Shown one piece after another: positions 1 through 5,745 of a DNA stretch of 23,898 nucleotides. Source of the DNA: a virus; the IMG/VR virus record IMGVR_UViG_3300027747_003620, positions 1-23,898 of that record. One strand, written 5' to 3'. Numbering within the stretch: position 1 is the stretch's first letter; every line of letters begins with the position of its first letter. The notes under the pieces are model-generated. The model worked only from the letters and a program-made list of their open reading frames with translations. It was not told the DNA's origin and did not search any database. A program made the position numbers and the translations under genes.

Positions 1-44
1 ATACTGTTATTGTAACCGAAAAAGGATATTTTGGTCAATGGCTT

Positions 45-68
45 TTTTGTTGTAAAAAAACAACAAAA
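45..68. repeat. A/T-rich inverted repeat downstream of flgK
   Basis: Nine-base arms TTTTGTTGT (45-53) and ACAACAAAA (60-68) flank a six-base A loop. It lies in the 86-base stretch after the flgK-like gene. On the gene strand the RNA would be a weak A/U hairpin with a U-only loop and no U-tract after it, so it is not a standard intrinsic terminator. It may mark the end of the transcript. The rest of positions 1-86 shows no gene. Confidence 0.35.
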
Positions 69-86
69 CTCAGTTGTTGAAACAGT

Positions 87-1109
87 TTAACCCATTACAT
101 TCAACAGCGTGCCAATCATGCTGTCGCTGGCTGCCAGAACTTTGGCATTGGCTTCGTACAGACGCTGACTCTGGAGCAATTTTATGGTTTCCTGATTGAT
201 GTCCACACCGTATGCGTCAGCATAGCGATTGGCAGCTTCGTGGTAGTCTTGGGTGGCGTATTCTTCATCCAATCTACCACGACTGGCCACTGACCCAATC
301 AAGGTCTTGAATGCTGAATATTGATTGCCAAAATCAATCACACCAGGTGTGTTGCCAATGGTGCCGGCCTGCACCTGAGTTTGGTCGACCCATTCTCCAT
401 TTGAAAACATTTCAGTACCACCTGCGGTGTTGATGTTGGTTTTCACAGCGTCAGTCACCACTGTGAACTTGGCCATGAGTGGTGGCATGATGGAATTCAT
501 CACTTCGGTATAACCACTGATGGTGCCGGTGAGATTGGCAATTCTCTGTTGAATCTTTTGCACTTCACCAGAATTGTCACTGGTGATGCCGTTCACAGCA
601 ATCTTGCTCAGTTGCTCTTTGAGGCCATCCAGTTCAATTTGGCTCAGTTCAACTTTGCCCTGAATGTCGTCCCGGATACCCTGGATGCTGTCTTGGGTTT
701 GGTTGATTGCTGAATTAAATGCTGTGCCTGCCGAATTGAAATTTTGCAGTCGCACTTGATCTTGTGGAAACTGTTGTAGATCTCGGGCAGCATTCACAAA
801 GTCACTGTAGGTCTGATCAATTCTGCTGTGACTCACAGCAAGATCCACAGACTCGGTCACTTCCCGAGCCGCTTGTGATCGGTACATTTCTGTAGAAGTC
901 ACGCTCAACTGACGATCCAGCCATGGCTGGTTCTGTGTGGCCACTGACACACGCACGCCAGTTGAGTTTGATCCCGCTGTCTCAACTGTGGCGTCCTGGC
1001 GCTTGTAATTGGGATTGTCAGCATTGGCAATGTTTTGACTTATGGTGTCAATCATGTGACGCTGTGCCATCAATCCACTGGCTGCAGTACTCATTGAGTT
1101 TGATATCAT
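87..1109 (-). CDS. flgK: Short FlgK-like flagellar hook-filament junction protein
   Basis: FlgK (HAP1) joins the flagellar hook to the filament outside the cell after export through the flagellar type III apparatus. The N-terminus carries the rod/hook/FlgK signature: a GL motif at residues 12-13, then NIANADNPNYKRQ at 26-38. The C-terminus has the matching coiled-coil pattern, with DINQETIKLLQSQRLYEANAKV ending about 20 residues before the stop, written here in part only. At 340 residues it is much shorter than typical FlgK (about 450 to 650), so the loss is in the middle, where the exposed domains normally lie, while both terminal assembly helices remain. The start matches the family start; no Shine-Dalgarno is visible and a hairpin lies just upstream. 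It is the last gene of the fliS-flagellin-flgK cassette. A FlgE or FlgG relative is less likely given the C-terminal pattern. Confidence 0.85.
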   Translation of the reverse strand: MISNSMSTAASGLMAQRHMIDTISQNIANADNPNYKRQDATVETAGSNSTGVRVSVATQNQPWLDRQLSVTSTEMYRSQAAREVTESVDLAVSHSRIDQTYSDFVNAARDLQQFPQDQVRLQNFNSAGTAFNSAINQTQDSIQGIRDDIQGKVELSQIELDGLKEQLSKIAVNGITSDNSGEVQKIQQRIANLTGTISGYTEVMNSIMPPLMAKFTVVTDAVKTNINTAGGTEMFSNGEWVDQTQVQAGTIGNTPGVIDFGNQYSAFKTLIGSVASRGRLDEEYATQDYHEAANRYADAYGVDINQETIKLLQSQRLYEANAKVLAASDSMIGTLLNVMG

Positions 1110-1118
1110 GTTGTTTTT

Positions 1119-1141
1119 AGCAGGGGTTATTGGCCCCTGCT
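1119..1141. repeat. Hairpin between flagellin and flgK genes
   Basis: Eight-base arms AGCAGGGG (1119-1126) and CCCCTGCT (1134-1141) with a seven-base loop fill most of the 41-base gap between the flagellin stop and the flgK start. On the coding strand it is followed by AAAAAC, not a U-run, so it is not a classical terminator. It may protect the flagellin mRNA end or reduce FlgK relative to flagellin, which fits the stoichiometry of many filament subunits to few junction proteins. That role is inference. Confidence 0.6.
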
Positions 1142-1150
1142 GTTCCTATG

Positions 1151-1972
1151 TTAGCGAATCAGACTAAGCAGGTACTGTGGGAATTGGTTGGTAATTCCCA
1201 GAGTCGAGCTCATCAACTGTTGCTTGCTCTGCAACATGGTCAACTGGCTGCTGAGTTCAGCAACATCAGCATCTTCAATCTTGGAAATGCTTTCGGCCAA
1301 GCTGTTTTTCATGGTCTTGGCATTGTCCAACATCTTGGAGAGACCGGTCATCATGGTACCAATTGTGCTTTGGTTGGTGCCCACGGTAGCCGATGCTGTG
1401 GTCAACGCTGTCATGGCAGCTTGAGAATTGGCCACATCTGTCAAGTCAATGGTAGCAGCATCCACGCCCAGAGTAGCAGCATCGCTAGACGCAGCAGTCA
1501 AGGTATAGGTGTCGCCGGAATTGATACCGCTTTGGATGTCCAAGTCAGCTGCCGACGCATCCAACAGGTTCTGACCAAACAGCGTGGCATTGTCTGCAGT
1601 GGTGTCCAACTGGGTTTGCAGTTCTTCAAAAGAACTCTGCAATGCATCACGCTGCTCTGTGCTCAAGAGATCGGAACTGGCTTGAGTGGCCAAGTCCATC
1701 ATTTGAGTCAGGATGTCTTGCTGTGTTTGCAAGGCACGGTCACTCACATCCAACAAGGAAATACCTGATGTGAGGTTTTTGCCCACAGCGGTAAGACTGC
1801 TTTGTTGAATCTTGAGATTTGACAAAATGCCCATGCCAGCAGGATCATCTGCAGCAGTGAGAATACGCTTGCCCGAACTGATCTGAGCCGAAACTTTTTG
1901 CAGCTGGGTGGCGTTGTCGTTTAGATTTCGTGCGATTGCACTGGAAAGGGTGTTTGAGTTTAAAGATAGCAT
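1151..1972 (-). CDS. fliC: Flagellin (filament subunit)
   Basis: This is a flagellin, the secreted subunit that polymerises into the flagellar filament. The N-terminal D0/D1 region is canonical: LSLNSNTLSSAIARNLN near the start and then SSGKRILTAADDPAGMGI around residues 32-49. The C-terminal region has SKIEDADVAELSSQL followed by an end in YLLSLIR, which matches the family ending in VLSLLR. The middle, about residues 130 to 190, is short and Ala/Thr/Asp-rich, so the exposed domain is small. At 273 residues it resembles compact proteobacterial flagellins. The ATG is preceded by a strong Shine-Dalgarno, AAAGGAG, eight bases upstream. The FliS-like chaperone gene lies just before it and a FlgK-like gene just after. 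Finding flagellin among phage replication and tail genes is unexpected; a prophage-host junction seems unlikely because the flanking genes all run the same way and the window has only phage genes upstream. Confidence 0.93.
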   Translation of the reverse strand: MLSLNSNTLSSAIARNLNDNATQLQKVSAQISSGKRILTAADDPAGMGILSNLKIQQSSLTAVGKNLTSGISLLDVSDRALQTQQDILTQMMDLATQASSDLLSTEQRDALQSSFEELQTQLDTTADNATLFGQNLLDASAADLDIQSGINSGDTYTLTAASSDAATLGVDAATIDLTDVANSQAAMTALTTASATVGTNQSTIGTMMTGLSKMLDNAKTMKNSLAESISKIEDADVAELSSQLTMLQSKQQLMSSTLGITNQFPQYLLSLIR

Positions 1973-2046
1973 CGAGGTTCTCCTTTAGTTTGCTATGGAA
2001 AACCACATACTTAAATGTTGGCGAGTTGTTACACTCTAGGTTATTC

Positions 2047-2060
2047 GTGCCCCAGGGCAC
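2047..2060. repeat. GC-rich hairpin in the flagellin leader
   Basis: Perfect arms GTGCCC (2047-2052) and GGGCAC (2055-2060) with a two-base centre lie eight bases after the fliS-like stop codon and about 75 bases before the flagellin start. No U-tract follows on the coding strand. It could be an operator, an RNA processing site or a weak barrier between fliS and flagellin. The 95-base gap it sits in is the longest between two genes in this window and is probably the flagellin leader. Confidence 0.45.
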
Positions 2061-2067
2061 AAATCTT

Positions 2068-2421
2068 TTACATCTTCAACAGGATATTTATGAAACTCAG
2101 TTCCTCTTGAAAATTTTCAGGTCTGCTGTGAATGGCCACAACTGACTTTCTAATCTTGGTCAGCAGCAAGTTGAAAAATCTCCGCAACACTGCCTGTTCT
2201 TCTGCACTCACAGCTTCATTGATGTTGCTGAGCACATACTCCAGCACTTCGCTCATGTTGTTGAGACTGGTCAATCTCACATCTTTTTTGGCCGTAGTGT
2301 CTTGGGCAATCATGAGATGCTTTTTGAGACCAATCAGCAGTTGTTGATTGGTGCCTTGAGCTGTCACATGTGTTTGGTAGCTTTGAGCACGATATGCAAG
2401 ATTCATAGGTGTAGTGTACAA
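2068..2421 (-). CDS. fliS: FliS-like flagellin export chaperone
   Basis: FliS binds the C-terminal disordered part of unfolded flagellin in the cytoplasm and delivers it for export. The product is 117 residues, mostly helical, as in FliS (about 120 to 135). The first ten residues read MYTTPMNLAY, matching the enterobacterial FliS pattern of MYT at the start and AY at positions 9-10; the start Met-Tyr is functionally important in that family. A hydrophobic helix (QQLLIGLKKHLMIAQ) and two later helices fit the four- to five-helix bundle. This reading requires a TTG start at 2421. An ATG at 2406 is the alternative, giving 112 residues. Neither has a Shine-Dalgarno. The position just before flagellin strengthens the call, which is otherwise based on weak similarity. 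Confidence 0.7.
   Translation of the reverse strand: MYTTPMNLAYRAQSYQTHVTAQGTNQQLLIGLKKHLMIAQDTTAKKDVRLTSLNNMSEVLEYVLSNINEAVSAEEQAVLRRFFNLLLTKIRKSVVAIHSRPENFQEELSFINILLKM
2085..2092 (-). promoter_or_regulatory. CATAAATA late-type box upstream of flagellin
   Basis: The gene strand reads CATAAATA inside the last codons of the fliS-like gene, about 112 bases before the flagellin start. It is one base from the T4 late promoter box TATAAATA. It could give flagellin late expression separate from fliS, with the GC hairpin in the leader. The distance is longer than for the other TAAATA boxes here, so chance is quite possible. Confidence 0.25.
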
Positions 2422-2441
2422 GAGTTGGAATAAAAAGTCAA
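2413..2441 (-). promoter_or_regulatory. Possible sigma-70-like promoter for fliS
   Basis: On the minus strand TTGACT (2441-2436) and TACACT (2418-2413) are 17 bases apart, in the gap between the 103-residue protein and fliS. The -10 is a weak match. Its end is six bases from the ATG at 2406, the same geometry as the stronger promoter at 3000-3029. It overlaps the TTG start favoured by FliS similarity, so promoter and TTG start cannot both serve the same transcript. Confidence 0.3.
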
Positions 2442-2446
2442 TGATG

Positions 2447-2758
2447 TTAGGCCGTGATCCAGTTGACTGAGTCTATAGTTTCTATGTATTCGGCACCGTC
2501 GTATTCAACAATCCTAAATTTGGTACCCACAGGGATCCACCCAATGGTCAAATTGTCGATACCTCCCACATACACATCTGGGTATTTCAGGGTCATGTAG
2601 GTGGAAATTTTGTCCAGTTCGCCTTGTTCCAACCATTCCACAATGGAAGGATCAAACAACAGATCTGGATATTCCTGGTTCCAGGTGGTCCAGCCGGCGC
2701 CATGCTCGGGACTGTACAACACAGCCACCTGGCCATCGCGAATCAGTTTATTTGTCAT
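2447..2758 (-). CDS. Conserved-looking phage protein of unknown function, 103 residues
   Basis: I recognise no characterised domain. The protein is small, acidic and rich in Trp, Tyr and Asp. The opening has RDGQVAVLYSPEHGAGWTTW, then FDPSIVEWLEQGE and an end in a beta-rich half (GTKFRIVEYDGAEYIETIDS). Proteins opening with a similar 'VAVLxSPxxGAGWxTW' pattern are, as I recall, common as hypothetical proteins in large T4-like phages, so it is probably a phage core-accessory protein and not a flagellar one. It starts at ATG seven bases after the stop of the membrane protein gene, without a clear Shine-Dalgarno, and is followed by fliS after about 25 bases. It probably shares the transcript from the promoter at 3000-3029. 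Confidence 0.7.
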   Translation of the reverse strand: MTNKLIRDGQVAVLYSPEHGAGWTTWNQEYPDLLFDPSIVEWLEQGELDKISTYMTLKYPDVYVGGIDNLTIGWIPVGTKFRIVEYDGAEYIETIDSVNWITA

Positions 2759-2765
2759 GAGCGAA

Positions 2766-2993
2766 TCAGGACCAGTAGTTCCAGGCCAGGCCCACCAAGC
2801 CTGTGACCAGCATCACTGCATTGGTAGTGATCAAGCTGGGCTCACGCCAGTAAATGCTCACCGCCAACCATATGACCCCGCCCAGAGCCAAGATCAAGGG
2901 CCCTGCTGGGTAATAGCCCAGGCTGTTGACTGCGGTTCCCACAATCAAAATTGCAGTGGCCGTCCATTTTGCATACCAATCTAGTTTGTTCAT
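2766..2993 (-). CDS. Small membrane protein with three predicted transmembrane segments
   Basis: The 75-residue product begins MNKLDWYAKW and has three hydrophobic stretches: about residues 11-26 (ATAILIVGTAV), 29-47 (GPLILALGGVIWLAVSIYW) and 54-74 (NAVMLVTGLVGLAWNY). Short polar loops separate them, and no signal peptide or catalytic motif is visible. A GTG at 3008 would add five residues, but the ATG at 2993 fits the promoter, whose -10 box ends six bases before it; that would make the mRNA leaderless. Similar three-helix inner-membrane proteins occur in T4-like phages with unknown roles. It heads the transcription unit that ends in the flagellar genes. I see no evidence that it is a holin, though this cannot be excluded. 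Confidence 0.75.
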   Translation of the reverse strand: MNKLDWYAKWTATAILIVGTAVNSLGYYPAGPLILALGGVIWLAVSIYWREPSLITTNAVMLVTGLVGLAWNYWS

Positions 2994-2999
2994 GCCGCA

Positions 3000-3029
3000 A
3001 TTATACACAATTGATCAATTATCAGTCAA
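3000..3029 (-). promoter_or_regulatory. Sigma-70-like promoter with palindromic operator, heads the flagellar unit
   Basis: The minus strand reads TTGACT (3029-3024), an 18-base spacer and TATAAT (3005-3000). The -10 is perfect and the -35 matches four of six. A perfect 12-base palindrome AATTGATCAATT (3009-3020) fills the spacer and would be a natural repressor site. The -10 box is six bases from the ATG at 2993, so transcription would begin at or next to that codon. It lies in the gap after the 583-residue gene and would drive the membrane protein, the 103-residue protein and perhaps fliS-flagellin-flgK. Confidence 0.6.
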
Positions 3030-3059
3030 CCCTGGATTGTGTTGTATTTCGGCAACAGA

Positions 3060-4811
3060 TCACTGTGGCACAGGCTCGGTGCTGACCCGGTTGTTCATGC
3101 CCACACCTAAAACAGTCAATGCCGATTCGGCTCGACCCTCTCTCATGGCTGCTATCAGGCTCTGACCACCTTCAGAGGTCATGTCTGCCACTTGTGACAG
3201 GAAACTGGCTGTGCCTCCTGCCTGAGTGTCCTGAGCATACTGTGGCAACGATGTTACCAGGGCCTGAACCGATGTGACAGAATTAGCCTGCAAGGCTGGG
3301 ATCGACAATCCAGCTTGAGCCTGGTATGCAAATTCCTGTGACAGGTGCGTGGCCGTGGCTTCAAAGTTGGCGTTGAGGCCAGCTGTTGATTCTGGATTGC
3401 CGGCCACAATACTCCGGATCTCGGCCTGTGCTGCGGCAATCAAACCCGAGATCACTGAGTCCGGACTGGGTCCAGCCAGTGCGGTTAGCATGTTGTTGTA
3501 GATTACAGTCAGTGCGGTCAACGCACCTGACTCAGTCAATTCACCAATGGCAGCGGTTGCCGCTGTGAGTGGCTCAACATAACCTGTGCCCGATGCTGCA
3601 CCCAACACATCAGTTGTTGTTATGGTACCGTTGATGCCGGAACCCGTGGCCGCCTGGGTGCTAAAATACTCTGTGGATTGGGCAGTGATGGGTTGAGTTT
3701 GACTTTCCACCAAGGGCAGGCCTTGAGCAGTTTCCACAGACAGGTAAGCCTGTGCCAGTGCAGGCAGTGTGAGTCGAGTGATGTTGGTGATCTGTTGCAG
3801 GCTCACGGCCAGTGCACGATTGGCCAGGGCCTGATCTGGGGGAATTATGGCTGTCAACTGTTGATAGCCTGCCATGGCATACACTGGCAGGTCTGAGGCC
3901 AGTGTGGTGTCAACTGTGGCAGCACCAAGATAGATATTGCGATTGCCCGAGCAAGTGGGAGTGATCAAGGTTTGATAACTGCGGGGCAAAATCACTGCAG
4001 GGTTCAGTAGGTCAGCCATGGTAGCAATATTGGCCGTAGTCACTCCTAGAATTTGTTTTACTTGGCTCAGGTCGTTGCCGGTGATGTATGTCATGGCCTG
4101 GTACATGATTTTTTGCACAGCAGGAGATATGTTGTCCTGGCCTCGAGTGATCGTAATCACAGCATCAGTAGGCAAGCCGCCACGCCCCAGTTCAATCATG
4201 AGCTGTGCAGTCACAGCACCCCGACGTGCCAGCTGTCGCAACAATGCAGCCGGACTACCCAGCACATCTATATAGGCTGGATCAATCAAGTTGCCCAGGG
4301 CTGCAAGATCTTGGCCAAATGCCTGTGTAGACAGGGTAACTGCAGTCAAGTCTCCTGACATCATGTTGTTGATGCCACTGAATGTGTTGGCTTGAAATGT
4401 GGCGGCATTAACAGCAGCGTTGATGAATTGGTTGGTGCTAGCACAGTAACTCACAGCAGTGCTCAACACCTGGGCAAATTTGGACAAATCACCGGAACCC
4501 ATGTATGAATCTGCTGTGGTAGTGATCAGGCCCGAGAATCCCGAGGGGTTGATGAGAGGAACCAAAGTATTATTGCCAGACGGAATGTTGTCAGCTAGTG
4601 CAGGACATGAGCTGGCTGCAAAAGTCTGCAGACTATGTATGGTTCCAGGGGACAGGATTGTAGCACCTCGAGTAATTGTGGCTCTTATGGGTGTGATCAC
4701 TGCTAGAGCCTGATATACGTCAACTGCATCCGTCAAATCTCTGGCCACACCAACGCCGGTGTTTTGCAGCAGGGCTGCAGCAGTCTGAATTTGCAGTGTG
4801 GTCAAGGACAT
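3060..4811 (-). CDS. Large Ala/Thr-rich protein, probable virion (tail or baseplate) component
   Basis: I do not recognise a named family. The 583-residue product is very rich in Ala, Thr, Leu and Gln, has no signal peptide or transmembrane segment, and appears mostly helical with several loosely repeating stretches of about 60 to 100 residues (for example around AVITPIRATITRG, then PTDAVITITRG, then VTAATA/GALTALTVIYN). Few Lys and Trp and many small residues are typical of phage structural proteins. Its ATG overlaps the stop of the PAAR gene as TAATG, so translation is probably coupled. That coupling suggests it works with the spike tip, for instance as a tail hub or injected protein. An AT-rich gap with a new promoter follows it, marking the end of the tail block. 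Confidence 0.75.
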   Translation of the reverse strand: MSLTTLQIQTAAALLQNTGVGVARDLTDAVDVYQALAVITPIRATITRGATILSPGTIHSLQTFAASSCPALADNIPSGNNTLVPLINPSGFSGLITTTADSYMGSGDLSKFAQVLSTAVSYCASTNQFINAAVNAATFQANTFSGINNMMSGDLTAVTLSTQAFGQDLAALGNLIDPAYIDVLGSPAALLRQLARRGAVTAQLMIELGRGGLPTDAVITITRGQDNISPAVQKIMYQAMTYITGNDLSQVKQILGVTTANIATMADLLNPAVILPRSYQTLITPTCSGNRNIYLGAATVDTTLASDLPVYAMAGYQQLTAIIPPDQALANRALAVSLQQITNITRLTLPALAQAYLSVETAQGLPLVESQTQPITAQSTEYFSTQAATGSGINGTITTTDVLGAASGTGYVEPLTAATAAIGELTESGALTALTVIYNNMLTALAGPSPDSVISGLIAAAQAEIRSIVAGNPESTAGLNANFEATATHLSQEFAYQAQAGLSIPALQANSVTSVQALVTSLPQYAQDTQAGGTASFLSQVADMTSEGGQSLIAAMREGRAESALTVLGVGMNNRVSTEPVPQ

Positions 4812-5101
4812 TATGCTGCCACTCTTACGTCAGAGCTACCACCGGCTCTGGCATGCCCACAGGTGTCCACACAACCGGTGTAGATCAAGGGGATACCATT
4901 GGCACGTACGGAGCTGCTGCCACCTGCGGTTTGAGCATGGCAGTGAATGGGCGGGCAACCACGCTGACCACAACAGGGATGCGGAGTCACAGCACTGCCC
5001 GCGACCATGGCAGGTCTGCCGTTTATTCGTACTGAAGCCTCGCCGCCTTGTGCGATCCCCCCAGCTGTGTTGGCATCGCCCTGACGCTGTGTGCTTGGCA
5101 C
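4811..5101 (-). CDS. PAAR-domain tail spike tip protein
   Basis: PAAR proteins form a sharp metal-binding cone at the tip of the central spike of contractile tails and help to pierce the outer membrane; T4 gp5.4 is the phage example. The 96-residue product has three Gly-rich repeats with VRxNGxP or VR at about residues 19-30, 60-71 and 88-93. Candidate zinc ligands are H41, C43, C44, C49, H53, C54, H55, C77, C81 and H83, which is more Cys-rich than usual. It starts at GTG (5101), four bases after the upstream stop, with GGGA about eight bases before. Its stop overlaps the start of the 583-residue gene. Length and repeat pattern fit the family well. Confidence 0.85.
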   Translation of the reverse strand: MPSTQRQGDANTAGGIAQGGEASVRINGRPAMVAGSAVTPHPCCGQRGCPPIHCHAQTAGGSSSVRANGIPLIYTGCVDTCGHARAGGSSDVRVAA

Positions 5102-5105
5102 CGAT

Positions 5106-5399
5106 TTATCCCATCAAAATCTTGCTGCTGACCGGACGAATTCCTGTGGTGGCTTCAATGTAACTGTCGCGCACTTCGGCACGAGTTGCAGCCACAATCG
5201 AGCAAGCTGATTTATTTAGCGAGTAGCTGCGCTCAGGATCTGCTGTGAACACGCTCAGGATCATTTGTATGCCCTGTGGGCCTGGCACCACTGTGAGTGG
5301 TTTTGTGATAGTGTAATCAGTGTCAGTTTCGGCAGTGACTTTGGCAACCATTTCGTCGCCGCTGATGAGTTTGATGGTGTAAATTTCGTCCAGTGTCAT
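5106..5399 (-). CDS. Small Lsm/Sm-like beta-barrel phage protein
   Basis: The 97-residue product begins with YTIKLISGDEMVAKVTAET and then YTITKPLTVVPGPQG, a strand-Gly-Asp/Glu-strand pattern like the Sm1 motif of Lsm/Hfq-type barrels. Proteins with this opening are, to my knowledge, frequent unnamed genes in T4-like phages of aquatic bacteria. RNA binding has not been shown for them as far as I know, so the fold is suggested and the function open. It starts at ATG with TAGGA about six bases before, two bases after the glutaredoxin stop. A GCTAAATA box at 5213-5220 lies inside the gene. Confidence 0.65.
   Translation of the reverse strand: MTLDEIYTIKLISGDEMVAKVTAETDTDYTITKPLTVVPGPQGIQMILSVFTADPERSYSLNKSACSIVAATRAEVRDSYIEATTGIRPVSSKILMG
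5213..5220 (-). promoter_or_regulatory. GCTAAATA box inside the Lsm-like gene
   Basis: The minus strand reads GCTAAATA, identical to the boxes before three structural-type genes elsewhere in the window. Here it is inside coding sequence, about 111 bases before the PAAR start. It may be an internal late promoter for the PAAR and 583-residue genes, but the distance is unlike the others and chance is likely. Confidence 0.2.
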
Positions 5400-5401
5400 G
5401 T

Positions 5402-5725
5402 TTATCCTAGGTGTTTCTTTAATTCCGTAAATCCGCCAATGTGAGCTTGGTCTAAAAAAATCTGTGGCAGGGTTCTGGCTGTGGGCACAGCCTCCAGCAG
5501 TTGCTCGCGTGTCCAGTCTTGATTGATGTTGCGTTCTTCAAATTCAATGCCCTTGAGTTGCAACAAGGCCTTGGCCTGCACACAAAACGGGCACGAGTCT
5601 TTGGACCATACTATGGCTTTCATTGTGTTTTCCTTTTTTCCAAATGTGCGTTCCCAGTTGCTAGCAAATGTGTCAGCATCAACACCAAAGGGTCTAGGGG
5701 AACTGCCTTTACCGCCGTCGCTCAT
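5402..5725 (-). CDS. Glutaredoxin with a 34-residue N-terminal extension
   Basis: Glutaredoxins reduce ribonucleotide reductase through a CxxC dithiol. The core begins at Met35 (KAIVWSKDSCPFC) with active site C45-P-F-C48, a TLPQIF cis-proline loop near residue 86 and GGFTEL near 97, all typical. The first 34 residues (KGSSPRPFGVDADTFASNW and then ERTFGKK) resemble a small free-standing phage protein I recall from other T4-like phages, joined here in frame. Both starts look usable: GGGAGAA precedes the ATG at 5725, and AAGGAAAA precedes the internal ATG at 5623. So one gene may give a fused 107-residue form and a 73-residue glutaredoxin. It lies 20 bases after NrdB, its likely partner. Confidence 0.85.
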   Translation of the reverse strand: MSDGGKGSSPRPFGVDADTFASNWERTFGKKENTMKAIVWSKDSCPFCVQAKALLQLKGIEFEERNINQDWTREQLLEAVPTARTLPQIFLDQAHIGGFTELKKHLG

Positions 5726-5745
5726 GATTTTTCTCCCAAAGCCAA

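Noticed and set aside
1130-1768. Long plus-strand open frame opposite the flagellin gene
   Set aside because: It mirrors the flagellin codons, has low-complexity His/Gln/Cys-rich sequence and no family features; the minus-strand flagellin is unmistakable.
2041-2075. Flagellar sigma-28 promoter before flagellin (TAAA followed by CGAATAA on the minus strand)
   Set aside because: The gap between TAAA and the CGA-like element is about two bases too long and the -10 has an extra A, so it does not match TAAA-N15-GCCGATAA.
3009-3020. AATTGATCAATT as a restriction or attachment site
   Set aside because: Its place exactly between -35 and -10 boxes makes an operator a simpler reading, and no integrase or repeat partner is seen.
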